Shown: piece by piece, positions 1-13,198 of the stretch
Layout: every line of letters starts with the position of its first letter
Position numbering within the stretch: position 1 is the first letter of the stretch
Assembly: GCA_018398765.1 (NCBI GenBank)
Contig: JAHBMJ010003338.1
Coordinates: 44,150-91,358 of the forward strand
DNA: 47,209 bases
DNA from: Chromera velia
Taxonomy: Eukaryota > Sar > Chromeraceae
Direction: 5' to 3'
Program-made: the position numbers and the translations under genes
The notes under the pieces: model-generated
Database searches by the model: none
The model's input: only the letters and a program-made list of their open reading frames with translations
Told to the model about the DNA's origin: nothing

Positions 1-375
1 CCCCCCCCCCCCCCTTTCCAAGGTGCATTCCAGGCAAAGCAGCGAAAGACTGCATACACCCCGCGCAGAGCCTCAATGCGTACTAAGTCATTTTGTGAGA
101 GCGTGGAGAGAGTCATTTTGTGAGAGAGACCGTGGAGAGAGACTAAGTCATTTTGTGAGGCCGTGTAGAGAGATGCTTAATTCCGGAAAATGTCTTCAGA
201 AAAAAAAGAGGAGAAAAGTCAACCAAAGACAAGACGACAATATTGCTTTGCTGGCTGCGACATGCTTCTGCTGCATGGACGGAGGGAGGCCAAACAAACG
301 TGCGCATGTCGATGGGGATTTCACATCGATCGGCGGGACCGTCCGTACAAATGAGCTAGGCGACGCTCAACTGAC
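1..375. repeat. Poly-C start and imperfect AGTCATTTTGTGAG repeat
   Basis: Bases 1-14 are a C run, which may be an assembly edge or a true homopolymer. Between about 85 and 172, AGTCATTTTGTGAG recurs three times, separated by CGTGGAGAGAG-like spacers. No firm gene was seen, apart from a possible next exon of the minus gene below 277. Confidence 0.5.
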
Positions 376-501
376 CAGTGCGGACAGCGTCAGATACGCA
401 GCTGATGTCGCACAAGAGCTTTTTGAACTGGAGTGCATCCGTCGCGCAGTCGACCCAATTCGCCGTGTCGCCCCACAACTCGAGCTTCTCGTTCTTCAGT
501 T
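376..501 (-). CDS. Exon 31, last in the window
   Basis: The exon runs from TGCATGCATGCAG| to CACTG|GTCAGT. It reads LELWGDTANWVDCATDALQF and contains Cys pairs. A further acceptor (GTCCATGCAG|, around 277) suggests the gene continues left. Confidence 0.5.
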
Positions 502-3500
502 CTGCATGCATGTTTGTTCATACAATTAAGCGTTGAGAAGTGCACGCATGCAGACGGACAAACTACGCGCGCTATCAGAATCAGACTGCAATGCATGCGA
601 ACATGCAGGCGGACAGGATGACAGACGATGGCCGTAGCAGACGAGGGGGGCGTCTCCTTCGATCAATGAAGTGAGGAAGGACTCTCGATCTGCAGGTAGC
701 TAGGTCGGAGAAGGAAACCTGCATGCATGCGCCTGGAGAAAGACTAGTCCCGGCCGTTTCAAGTCCACTGCATGATTGGCTCTCAGAGAGAGAGAGAGAC
801 AGACACCCACGCATGCACGACACATATGAAGGCTGGAAGAGGAAGACTTCATTGAAGGCTGCCAGGTCTTTTCAAATCGATGCAAAAACAAACAAAGGCT
901 TTCCTTCATGCATTCCCCCACCGCCTTGCAGTCGTTGAGGAGGAGGAGGAACCTGGAGTGACGCGTTCCGAAGAGGAAGAGAGAGAGAGAGAGGGGGGGG
1001 GAGGGCGGCGCGAGGAAGGGAGGGAGGGAGTAAGAAAGAGAGAGAGCGGAGGGAGGGAGGCAAAGCATGAGAAAGGAAAAAGGAAATGAGCTCAGCGGGG
1101 CCGGCTACATTGCCGACCGTTTGCCCATGTCGCCATGCCCTTTGCGGTTTCGACAATTGCGTTTGGTATTTCAAACGGATCCCACATCACCCCCTCCCCC
1201 ACCGGAGCTTCAACAATTTTTAGGTGTGTCTCGGGACTGAGGCCCAGTAACGCCTGAGCAAGTTCAAACCTGCACATATTCAAAACGAATGGTCAAGCAA
1301 GAACACGCAAACAAAAAAAAAAGAACGAAACCAGAGGTCCACAGATCTTAGCTTAGCGCTTGGCGGCAGCCCACAGGGAATATCACAAACGTCCTTAGAC
1401 AGACCGACCACCTTCGCGTGTCATCAACAAAACATGCAGAGAATTCAAGGGAAATCAGGAACAAAGAGAAATGGCAGGCATGCAGAGGTGAGACTATCGA
1501 TCGGCCAAGCACAGATTGAAGATACAGAGCAACCAACAAACAGAATGGATCCCTATTCCTCCACACCCACAATGCGCCGGCGTCTCATGACTTCGCATAC
1601 AGATACAGATTTGCAACATGTGCAACACCTCCATTTGACGTCCAGCCAGCCTGTATTCTTGGAATGGGTAGAGGATGTGTTCTTGGAATGCATAGAGAAT
1701 ATGTACGGATGCGAGCAATGAGCCCGCGCTTGAAGACGAACGCAACTCAGGAGATGATCAAGGAGAATGGGCGTCCGGACGCTCCCACGGAGAGGAGACA
1801 GGGTTTCCACCTCCATGCAGAGTCTCTCTCTCTCCATCGGCTCGCTACTCGACTACCTGCCTGCCGGACTGATCAATCGACTCACCCTAACTCGGTTGAG
1901 GCATATCTGTATCCCTTTACTTTCATACAGAATTCTTTATACATACAGAAAAAGAATACAATACAATACAGAAAAAGAATTGACTCATGATCAATCGACT
2001 CACCCCATCTCGGTTGAGGCATATCTGTATCCCCTTGAAATACTTTGCGCCTGCTCGGCCCTTTCTCTTTTGATCGCCCGTAACTCGCAATCCTCGATCG
2101 ACTTTGCGGTAATTCCTGACGTTTGCGAGCCGGGAAATTTCTTCAACAGCGCCTTTTGGAGACTCTCCTTCGGGTCGATCGATGCCGAACTTCCCGAGAT
2201 CCAGTCACTCGGAATGTTGTTCAACCCGTTGGCGTTCTCAACCTGCGGCACCATGTCCGTGCCGTCCCCTTTGTTGATTGCAAACCAACTTCCCTCGAGC
2301 AAAGCTGCATGGATGCATGCAAACGGCGGGGGGAAACCAACAATTGCATGTGGAACACACACATTCATTCATTCGCCTAAATTTGATTCGGACTCTAACA
2401 GGGCAGCAACTTTCCTCAATCGACCAGTGCTGCAAAAGGGCGGACGGAAGGAAAAGAAAAAGAAAAGATCGAACGAACGTCTTGATGATGGATCGATCCA
2501 GTCGCCCCACGCACAGAGGAGGAGAGGAACGAAGCGAGCAAGGGAAAGGAAAATAAGAACGAAGAAGAGGAGGAAAGCGATCGAGGCAGGCACCGAAGTG
2601 AGGGCTCGAGGCAAAAGCAGCAATCAGAGATAAACACAGGTGGAAGGGGAGAGGGGAAAAAACAAACGACGGGCAGGAAGGAAGGAAGATGGAAGGAGGA
2701 AAGCTGAAGAGGCCGGCATGAAGGAAGGAGAAAAAAGGAAGGAAGGAAGGGGAGCAAGGAAGCAAGCAAAGGGAGGAAGCAAGGAAGGAAGGGAGGCAAG
2801 GAAACAAGGAAGGAAGGGATTCAGGGAAGCAAGGAAGGGAGGCAGGGAAGCAAGGAAGGAAGGGAGGCAGGGAAGCAAGGAAGGAAGGGAGGCAGGGAAG
2901 CAAGGAAGGGAGGCAAGGAAGCAAGGAAGGGAGACAAGGAAGCAAGAAGACGAGGAAGCCAGGAGCGAAGGAAGCAAGGAGTGAAGGAAGAAAGGAAGCG
3001 ACGAAGCAAGGAGCGAAGAAAGGAAGCAAACACGCAAGGAATGAACTAAGGACAGAAGCAGGAAAGGAAGGAAGCAGGGAAGGAGGACAGGAAGAGGAAG
3101 AGGAAGAGAAAAGGCAAGAAGGGGGAGGAAAGGATGGAAGCAAACATGTCTGTATGTGCATTCGTGCGTGTGCATGTATGTGTCCCTCCTCTCGTCCCTC
3201 CTCGCCTCTCTCGCGTTTCTCTCTCTCTCTCTCTCTCTCTTGCATCCCGCCTGCCGACCTTCACACGGACTCCCTTCGAGGTCTGACGCGCCAGACGTCT
3301 CCGAGTCGTCCCCTTCCTCGCCCTGCGTGGCGTACATACACACATGCTGAGTATTACTGAGGCAGTACACACACGAGATGTGCACGCATGCATAAATAGA
3401 TAAAAACCTACATGCAGATGCACAAATGCAGACACATACAAAAATGCATAGACGTGTGCAAGGTCAAAAACAGAGCAAAGTACATCTGTGATGATACGCA

Positions 3501-4029
3501 CCGCAAGGAGGCTGTTCTCAGCTGCATGCTGGGCGGAAGGCAGAAAGCACAGCCAGACCGGATACCCTGCACCCACGAAGACTCGTCGACGCACGGGAAA
3601 GGGAAATAAGAGAGGGAGGGAGAGGGGGGGAAAGAGGGGAAGAGGGAGGCAGAGGGATGGAGAGAAAGGGAGTGGGAGGGGGGTGGGAGGGAGGAAGAGA
3701 GAGACAAAAAGAAAGAGAAAGAGACGGAGCGGCAGTCAGGCAAGTGGGCAGGGGTTCAGACACCGCTTTGCGCTTTCGCGTACATATGCATACGCGGGGA
3801 GAGAGGGAAAAGCGCAAGGCAGCCTTTCACGCAAATGGAACGGATCTCGCGGTGACGCACGACACGGAGAGACGAGGAATAGGAAGTCGATCAAGAAACA
3901 AGGAGCTTTCCCTGTTTCTCTCTGTCTAGTTGTGTCTCCTTCTCCCTTTTTCTAGCTCTTTGACTCTCTCTCTCTCTCAAACTTTCCAAGACTTCCTCTT
4001 TCGATCTCTGCTCTCTCGCTCTCTGGCCG

Positions 4030-4081
<52 letters not shown>

Positions 4082-5643
4082 TGCATGTCTCTATCTCTGT
4101 TTCTATCCATCTCTGTCTTCGCCCCCCCCGCCCCATGCAACGCGCGTGGCCCAATTAACCGACAGACCTCTGCTTCCTTGTAGAACCTGGTTCCTTCAAC
4201 CCGCCCTGTCCAGTCGGGCATGTCCTTCACCAAGGGACCGTGGGGCTGCGCAGGATAGAACAAGCGACAGTGCTTTGCGTACAGATTTTCAACGTTCACA
4301 TCCCCCAGCGCTTTCAGCGCGGGGCGGGGGGGGCGGACAGGCCGCTTAGGTCTTTTGATGCCGTGTCCTCCGGGTCCACCTCGCGCTCCTCCGGTCCCGT
4401 CGGCCTCTGCATAGAAATCGCGCGACCGCAACATCAACGTGCAGCAGATGCAAGGCCATGCATGCAGCGCTTTTCTTCTCTTTCTCTCTCCTCTTCGCTC
4501 CTTGTGTGACGCATTTGAAGGACTCACGAAGGGGAGAAGGGCGACAGAAGAGACAATGAAACTGCATGGGGCTGTCTCTAGGTCTGAAAAGGCGACTCGG
4601 TCTCCTCCCTTCGCCTTCCCTTCTAGCTCTCTGTTGCGGCATCTAGCTCTGTCTCTCCTCTCCTTTGTTTTTTTCCCTCTCTTCTTTCTCTTGTTTCTCT
4701 TCCTCTTCTATGTCTGAGAAAGGAAAGGAAAGCTGTCGTTCTCGCCAAAGTGTCTCCCCGCCACCCGCCCTTTGTCTGTCCGCGCATCTTTCTGTTTTTC
4801 TTCCTGCCTGCCTGTCCATCTTTCTTTCTTTCTGGCAGTCTGTCTGTCTATCCATCCCCCTACCCCCCCCTCTCTCTCACTTCCTCCCTCCCTCTCCCAC
4901 CCTTTCTCTCTATGCTTGACGTGCGTGTGTGCGCGCGTGTGTTTCTCCCACGCTCCCCCTCTCTCCCCCTACCCCCTCCTCCCCCTTTCCCATCTCTGCA
5001 AGAGTTAATTGTCGAAAAAGCAACCAAGGGAGGGACGCGGGACAATGAGGGGTATTTCTTTTTCGCTTCTTTTGCTTAGTGAACGTGCAGGAGTAGACTA
5101 AGTGAATTAAGAGACCCACGCACGTTCGAAGACGACGTTTCTGATGATGTCCACAAAAAAGGGGGGCTGCTCAGAGAGAGTCGCCGATCCATTGTTGAAT
5201 GTGCCAGCCGCTTCTTTCGCCATTACCGGGTCTTCCACAGGAAATGCGCTCGGAGAGTCGAGGAAGAGTGTGGAGCCTGTGCCCGGGTTCGACAGGCCCC
5301 ACTTGCCTTCGTACTTGTTGAAAGCCAAGCTGGCTGTTGGAGCGCTGTCCAGCTCTCTATACGAAACTTCCTGCATACGCGTGAATTCAGCATCATTCAG
5401 CAAGGCAGGCTAGTATGTAAGTGTGGGAAAGCGAATCCGAATGCATACACCCAGAGAGGTTAGACACAGGCACGCTGTGAGTACACGTTTGGGAGAACCC
5501 GTTCATTGACAAGCACTCACCTTCCAGCCTACATTGTCAGAAAACAACGCACACGAGGGGGGGACGGAGGGGGGGGAAGCAAGACCAACAGACAAGCCTG
5601 GCAGGCAAGCCGAGAAAGGCAAACAGATCGGGACAGACGGAGA

Positions 5644-5690
<47 letters not shown>

Positions 5691-8600
5691 GGAAAGAGAG
5701 AGACAGGGGGAGGGAGGGAGGGAGGGAGGGAGGGAGGGAGAGAGAGAGACAGAGGGAGGGAGGGAGGGAGAGGGGGACAGAGAGGGGGAGAGAGATAGAG
5801 ACAGAGACCGATAGACAAAGCACACTTGAATGCTGCCAGACAGACAGAAGCTAGAAAGACCGTCTGGCCTGGCAGCTTCATTTCATGCATTAATTCCATT
5901 CATGGATGGATATTCAAGGGACTGGAGCAAACCGTTACGGTGGCGATACTGTGGAAATGTGGCAGGAGAAAACCTGCTGCGACTCACGTAGGTTGACAAG
6001 CGTCAAAGAAAGTCGACCAGATCAAAAAATAAAAAAGCTGATTACCATGAATATTAGCATAAACACATCATTAATGTGAAGCTGACCTGCGTGAAAGAAA
6101 GTCGACCAGTTTCGTCGCGCCCTGTGGGGCAGAAGGTGCCTTCATATGGGTCGAAATGATTCAGATCGTCACGAAGCTTGATGTTCTGCAGCTCTTTGAA
6201 CGAGAAGTACCGCGAGGTCGGATGCAGGGCCACTGACGGAGACCCTGTCGAGCAGCAGCGGACGGCGACCTGCATGCGCGCAGACATCCATCCATCCGGT
6301 TGCATGGAGGTGGGGACCTTGCATGGTGGATAGATTCGTTCAGCACAGCTTGAAGAAAAAAAAAAAGTGGATTCGTTCAGCACAGCTCGGGCACTCACCG
6401 TCATTTATCGCAGCTCGGGCACTTACCGTCATTTATCGCTGGAGTGAGGAAAACGAAAGATCAAAAGAAGTACATTGGGCCGGCCTTAAGGGAATTATTT
6501 TTGCGAGTTTCCATACATACACGAAAACAGACAGCTGTCCAGTGCCGTCATAGCACTCAGCAGAGTCACATTTCTGGACATTTGGGGCTGAGCCTCCTCC
6601 ATTTCTTTCGGCGAAGCACACCCCTATTTTGGGAACACACCCGGCCTCTTCCACTATCCGGCACAGACAGAGGACGACGGTGGCAACCAAGTGTTCTGAA
6701 ATTAAAACGATACTGCCGAGGCACTAACAAGCAAAGCAAACGATCGATCGAAGCCGGGCAGGCAAACACTCGATCGATCGATCGTGCAGCCGAATTCATA
6801 ATATTTCAATCAATCAAGGCTGAGCTAGGGTGACATATACCACCAACCTGCAAGGCATTAGTAGTCCCCATACATACACACACACACACATACACACATA
6901 CATACATACATCCATACATACAAACGTACATATACACACACACACACATATGTACTAACGTGCAAGGCATTAGTAGTCCCCAACGACTCCATCTCTACTC
7001 CCTGAAGGACCTGCCCCTCGTTAGGGCATTTTACCCGGTCGCCTCCCAACGCTCCGAGCATCGCGGCCATCTTGGGGGTCGAGGCTTCCGCGGGTCGCAG
7101 TCACGTTCTTGCACCCGCCGAGTGTCGCAACCCTGCATGCAGTGATAAGAACAATTAAATGAATCACTGAGACTTTACATACAATATAGGCATACAATAT
7201 ATACGAAAGGGGTTAAGTCTCAGTGATTCATTTATTCTTCTCTTGCACCCGCCGAGTGTCGCAACTCTCCAGCAGAACCGGGAGCGTTACATGCACCGCC
7301 GTGCAGCACAAAAGCACAAAAACACGAAAATGCTGTTTGGTTCATCTGTCTTCATACAGGTGCAATTCGAGACCGTTTACTTGATTCTGACTCAAACAAT
7401 CGTTGAGCGCCTGTCGGTAATCAATCAATCTTAGTGAGTATCGAAAATTTGAAAAACAAAGACAGTCAAACTCATGGAAAGCGCCATTTCAAAAAAGTGA
7501 ATTAAGACCGGGGAATATTTTCTCAGTATGATAATAATTGAAGAAACGGAAACCCCGCTCTCAAGTGTCGGCCTTTCACTTTCTGTGCATGCACAAATTG
7601 ACGCCACATGCATGTGGATTGTCTGCTTCCTTCGCAGGAGCTAGACCCATTCAAACTTTCCTGAAGAACATTCTCTCTGGGGGACCACCCTGCAGTCCGC
7701 TCATGCAAGTAACCTGAGCCATGCAGCGAGCCACAGGCCTGGGCTACCGTAGGGATCGAATCATTCAGGCAAAATGACCCAGTCGCCTTCTCAAAACAGA
7801 GTCGCAAGGAAAATTTAGTCGAAGCTGCGTATACCAACCACTCTCTTTTGAGGCCCCTTGAGGGTTCTGCATTGCAATGTCTCTGATCTCCATTCTTTCT
7901 TCCAAACAAAACAACAAGTGTAAATCTGCGTACAGACAGACAGACAGACAGACAGACATGCATACAGACCTGTAGCACGAGAAGTGGATATCCATTCCTT
8001 GTAGCACTTCGTTCTCGAAAGCCGGCTTCACCGAGACGATCTGCGACAGGACCTCGTCGGGCAACCGGCACCCAAGAGCTACCATGTCATCACGCAAATC
8101 CCACATGGGCAGCTGCACGGAGGGTCGAATCGGACCATGCATGCAAAAGGGAGGAAGGACGAAAGATGAGCAGAACGGCAGACAGAGGGAAAGAAAGGAA
8201 CGAAGCGACGAAGAAGCGAGGGAAGGGATGGAGGGAATGAGAAAGGGATGGAAGGAAGGAAGGAAGGTACGGAGGAAGGGAGAGAGGGAGGGCATGAAAA
8301 TCGATTTTGCGTTTGCGGAGATGGTCTGCCATCTCTCGCGTGTCTGACGCTCGCCATGCACACTGCATTGCTCAGAAAGTGACTCCCTTACTCACCCGTG
8401 CGACGAATGTATCACGCTGACAGCTAGAGAATCTTGCAATTTAAGTACCACCTCACACCGACGTACCTGTTGGTAGATCGACGGGTTTCCTGCGACGGGA
8501 TCAAGGATATTGGGTGCAAGAGTCCGCAACCCGCCCACCTTGAGGGACCCGTCCTTGTTGAACTGCAGGCCTTGGAGGGCAGCCGCCTGAGTGAAGAGGG

Positions 8601-11600
8601 GAAAATCCTGGAACTTCTCCGTCAGAAGGGCACTCGACTTTTGAATCGCTTCAGGGTCGCTGACGCCGAAATCCCGTACCGCCCAATCATTGTCGAGCAG
8701 GACTTGATCCCCCGCAACCCCTTCCTTCTCGGACGCGACAGTCGACACCAATACCCCAGCAGTGCCATTCGAAAAGTCTCTCTCTGCAACTCTGGCGTCT
8801 CTGCTGACGGATACACCGCCTCTCTCTGCCGCTGCACCCACCCCAGGAAGTCTGGGACCGTCTTTTGATTGATGAGATTCCTGCAGCAGCAATCCAGAAC
8901 TGTTTGCCCCCCATTCGAAGTCATTTGATTTCACGAACTGAGCAGCACCCTCCGCCAGGATCTGCAGAAGGGACTCAGGACGAAAGGCGCTTCCCGCCTG
9001 GTAGCAACCTGAAGCCTGCATGCATGCATCAGTCAACCAGAGAAGCGAGGGAGACAGTTACTCTGCATGGAGAAATGAACCGAAAAGTCAAGCTAGCTGC
9101 ATGTATGGGGTAATTAAAGGATTGCATACATGCTGCGCAACGGTATGTATTCACGATTTGCTACCACTCGATCAGGCGGCAGAGGGACGGGACCGATGTA
9201 AAAAAGTACAAGGAAGAATTAAAGTGCATGACGGGGGGCACTCCTGAAGTACGTGACTTGACGATCAGAATCTCAAACGCATGCACACCGACGTTGGAGT
9301 GGGAACCATACATGCAGTCTCTCTTTGAAGCTCTGGAGCTCTGGAAAGATTCAGTTTGAATTGAAGGACGGCCTAGATAGGTCTTGGCCTTATGAATGGA
9401 TGACCCCTCCACTAATCCACACCGCCATCCACACATCCTCTCCCCCTTCTTTTTTCCTTTTCTTTTTCCTTCTTTGCTTCCTTTTTCCTCTTTTCTATCT
9501 TCTCTCTCTCTCTCTCTCTCTTTTTTTTTTTTTTTTTTTTTTTTTTGGCCCTCCAGTAATCCATACCGCCGTCGACACTGCAAGCGAACTGTCAGAGATC
9601 GCAAGCGAACTCCGCAAGCTTACGATGATCATTGCTGCTGACCTTCCTGCCTTCCTTCTATCCCTTTTCTCATTCCCTCCCTCCCTTCCTGAGCCTGTGA
9701 GTCTGTCCGTCTGTCTGTGAGTCTGTCTGTCTGTTTTTTCTTTGCTTCCTGCAGTGACAGACAGACCTCTGTGGCAATCTGATTTTGACCCGGTTTACTT
9801 CCCAGTCCCGCTTCCAGACACCAGCCCAGTTGGGTTGCCTGGAGATTCAGAGTGCCGGGGGCCAGCTTCTCCTGCAAGAGGACGAAGGCGCTATACGGCG
9901 GCAAGACGGTAGTCCTTGCAGGGATCCGATCTGCCGGTGGAACCAGCGCTGCCGCGAGTTGCCTGCCGGAGGGGGAGTCGGGATCCACATACAGAGTTCT
10001 TGCGTCGTTTCGGGCAGTTTGGAAGACCAGCATCCACGCCATGCGCTCGGTGAAGTACATGGGGTAATTTCCCCCCTTCGCCAGTGTATTCATTGCCCCC
10101 CCCGCGACTTCCAGACAAGAAGCACACCTGCATGACAAAGAGAAGAAGACCTCAGTCAACGCAGCGGAGCAGTTGATTGACCAATGCGCACTGCTCGATC
10201 CGAAAGCACACAAGAGTCAGACACAAGAATTAAGGCATGGTGCCAAGATCATGCATGAATGCATGCAGGAGAGTGTCAACTCAAAGATAAGATGTGAGGG
10301 AACAATTCGGCACGAGAACGTTCGGTTTTAGCAGAAATGTTTGTGACAGTCGGAGCCTGCGGGCGCACGCGTGGGCATCTGCGTGCGTGTGTGTACGTGA
10401 ATGTTTTTGGGTGCATGCGTGCGTAAGTGCGTGCGCACCGTGTCAGTGTTTCACTGTGTCTTTTTTTCCGTCCAGCTCCCTAGCTCCCCTGTGTCTCACC
10501 CTGACCGTCTGTCCGTTTGTCCGTCTAGCTCTGTCTCTCTTCTCTCTCCTTATGTACACATGTGAATGTGTACACGTCTATGCCGTCGTGCCCCCTTCCT
10601 TCTCTTCCACTCCCCTGACCTCCCACCTCCCTCTTTCCTCCTCGGGGCGCTTTTTCAAGCGACTTCTTTTCTCTTCTTTCCCCCCCCGGCCCTTCTTCTT
10701 TTCTCTTCCGCGCGCATCTTTCACTCAAATGCCCTGGCCATCTCTTTCGCTTCATACCTGCATACATCTGTATGCATGTAGGGCCTTCACACAAAAGACT
10801 CACTCACTCGTGGTTCGCGAAGGCAGGGTCTCCATAGTGGTCGATCCATTCTCCGTCAACACAGGTCAACCCGACAGCAGGCACCGGCTTTGACCCGGCC
10901 TTGTTGTCGAGGAGTCGGAATCTGCATGCCCACACGCTTACTCGTATGCATGCAATCATTTGGGCAGGCAGGCAAGCAATCATTTGGGCAGGCAGGCAAG
11001 CAAGCAAGGGTCTCTCCAATCCCTTTTTAGCTCTCACATCTTTCCTGATTTCGACTGCTCCTCTCTCTTCTTCTTTTCCCGACTCACGGTCAGTTCTCAC
11101 ATGATCCTTTCTTCTTTCTTATTCTCTTGACACCCGCGCGGTCAGAGCTCAGCCAAGACCAGAAAAGAACGGCATCCATTCACTCACTCAACTCCTCTGG
11201 TCACATGACGACCTTCGAAAGGCCTTTCAGCTTCATCGCGCCGGCCCCACTAACTAGGGCTGAGTGCGCTTTTCATGTTTCTGTGAGGGCCCTCCTTTTT
11301 CCTGGAAGTCCTCGAAGGCGACACACCAACTTGAAGTGCGTGCATGCATCTCTCTTGATTCATTCATTCTCTCTCGATCGGCCTAACGGATCGACCTGGC
11401 CTCCCTCCCAGAAGGATCGATGCACTAGCTGACTCAGTCTTGCATGGGCCCCGCGGTTTATTTTATTTCCTCTTTGGAGAAACACAACAAATTTAAATCG
11501 CATGCAGGGCGCTCGAGACGTACGGATGGATTCACTGACCGACCTGTTCTTCCAGCACGACGCCTGCATTTACTTTCAAAAAAGAATTCTGTATGAAAGT

Positions 11601-12694
11601 AAATGTATGCAAGTAAACGTACGGATTCACTGACCGACCGACCTGTCCTTCCAGCACGACGCCGTTAGTTGAGCTCCAGACTGAAACTCCGAAGGAAGGA
11701 GTGTCTTCTTCTTGTAATTCGGGGCGTCCGCAACCGGCCTGTACTTGCACTGCCCACACTCGTCGATTTTAAATCCCAGCTGTTTGTTCAACTCGCAGGA
11801 GAGCATCAGGCTGCATCCTCACATCAGATTCAGGCAGACACATGCATGCACAGAGAGAGAGAGAGAGAGAGAGACGTGAGTTGTTCTGGTGGCCACACAT
11901 TTGGTACTCCATTCGAATCGGCAAACGGAACCAGAGAACAGAGAGCAGTGGGTCAAGAGTAAGAAGAAAAAACAGGCGAAGAGACGAAGCCTCTCAAGGA
12001 TGTACTGGCTCACAGTGTTGCCCGCCTTAATTCGAAACTGCCCTTCTTCAGGCTAGCTACTGCATGCCCACCCGCCCTGGCAAAAAGCGGCTGCCTCTTG
12101 CATTGACTCGTCTGTCGATCACTTTTGACGCACGCACATGCACGCAAGCAGCGCAACGGGAGACAGGACAACTGACTGTTCGGCCAGGCAGCCGAGCTGT
12201 TGCACTACAGGCTGTTGCGGAGGTTTACCCGCTGGCTCTGCAGGTGTTTGCGGAGGTTTACCCGTTGGCTGCTCTGCAGGTTTTTGCGGAGGTTGTTGGG
12301 GAACCTCTTCAGGGCACCGCGAGAGCTTGCAAGCCTGCTGCTGCGTGGATGGACCAAAATTGATTCCAAGATTGTCCTTATCTTGACAATTTTGATCCGT
12401 CACCCCCCTCGCCCCAATTGCCGGGGGCACACAAGTCCGCGTCCGCGTTTGCACCCCTCTGCCGCAATTTGCCCCGGTTGGACTCTTGCAGGCACCCCAA
12501 GGACTCCACTCTCCATACTGCGACATTCCGACCTCACCGAACACCTGGATCTCCCGTATTGAAAACCTGCAGGCAACAAGACGGACAGATTTGAGAAACA
12601 TGAGACAGGAGCAAAGATCGACCGAAACATCCGCACATGCGAGAAAAAAGACCACGAAGTCTCTTGCTGTTCTGGGGATGCACCCAGTTCATGT

Positions 12695-12726
<32 letters not shown>

Positions 12727-12793
12727 TGTTTCTTTCTTTCTTTGTTTCCTTCTTTCGTTCTTTCTTTCTTTCTTTCTTTCGTTCTTTCTTTCG

Positions 12794-12824
<31 letters not shown>

Positions 12825-12960
12825 GTTCTTTCTTCCTTTCTTTCTTTCGTTCTTTCTTTCTTTCGTTCTTTCTTTCTTTCTTTCGTTCTTTCTTTCTTTC
12901 TTTCGTTTTTTCTTTCTTTCGTTCTTTCTTTCTTTCGTTCTTTCTTTCTTTCGTTCTTTC

Positions 12961-12992
<32 letters not shown>

Positions 12993-13026
12993 GTTCTTTC
13001 TTTCTTTCTTTCTTTCTTTCTTTCGT

Positions 13027-13060
<34 letters not shown>

Positions 13061-13122
13061 GTTCGTTCGTTCGTTCGTTCTTTCTTTCTTTCTTTCTTTG
13101 TTTCTTTCTTGCTTTCTCTGTT

Positions 13123-13154
<32 letters not shown>

Positions 13155-13162
13155 TCGTTCGT

Positions 13163-13198
<36 letters not shown>

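Noticed and set aside
7835-7866. 32-bp exon after exon 22
   Set aside because: Exon 22 joins exon 23 in phase without it, and the following frame is closed.
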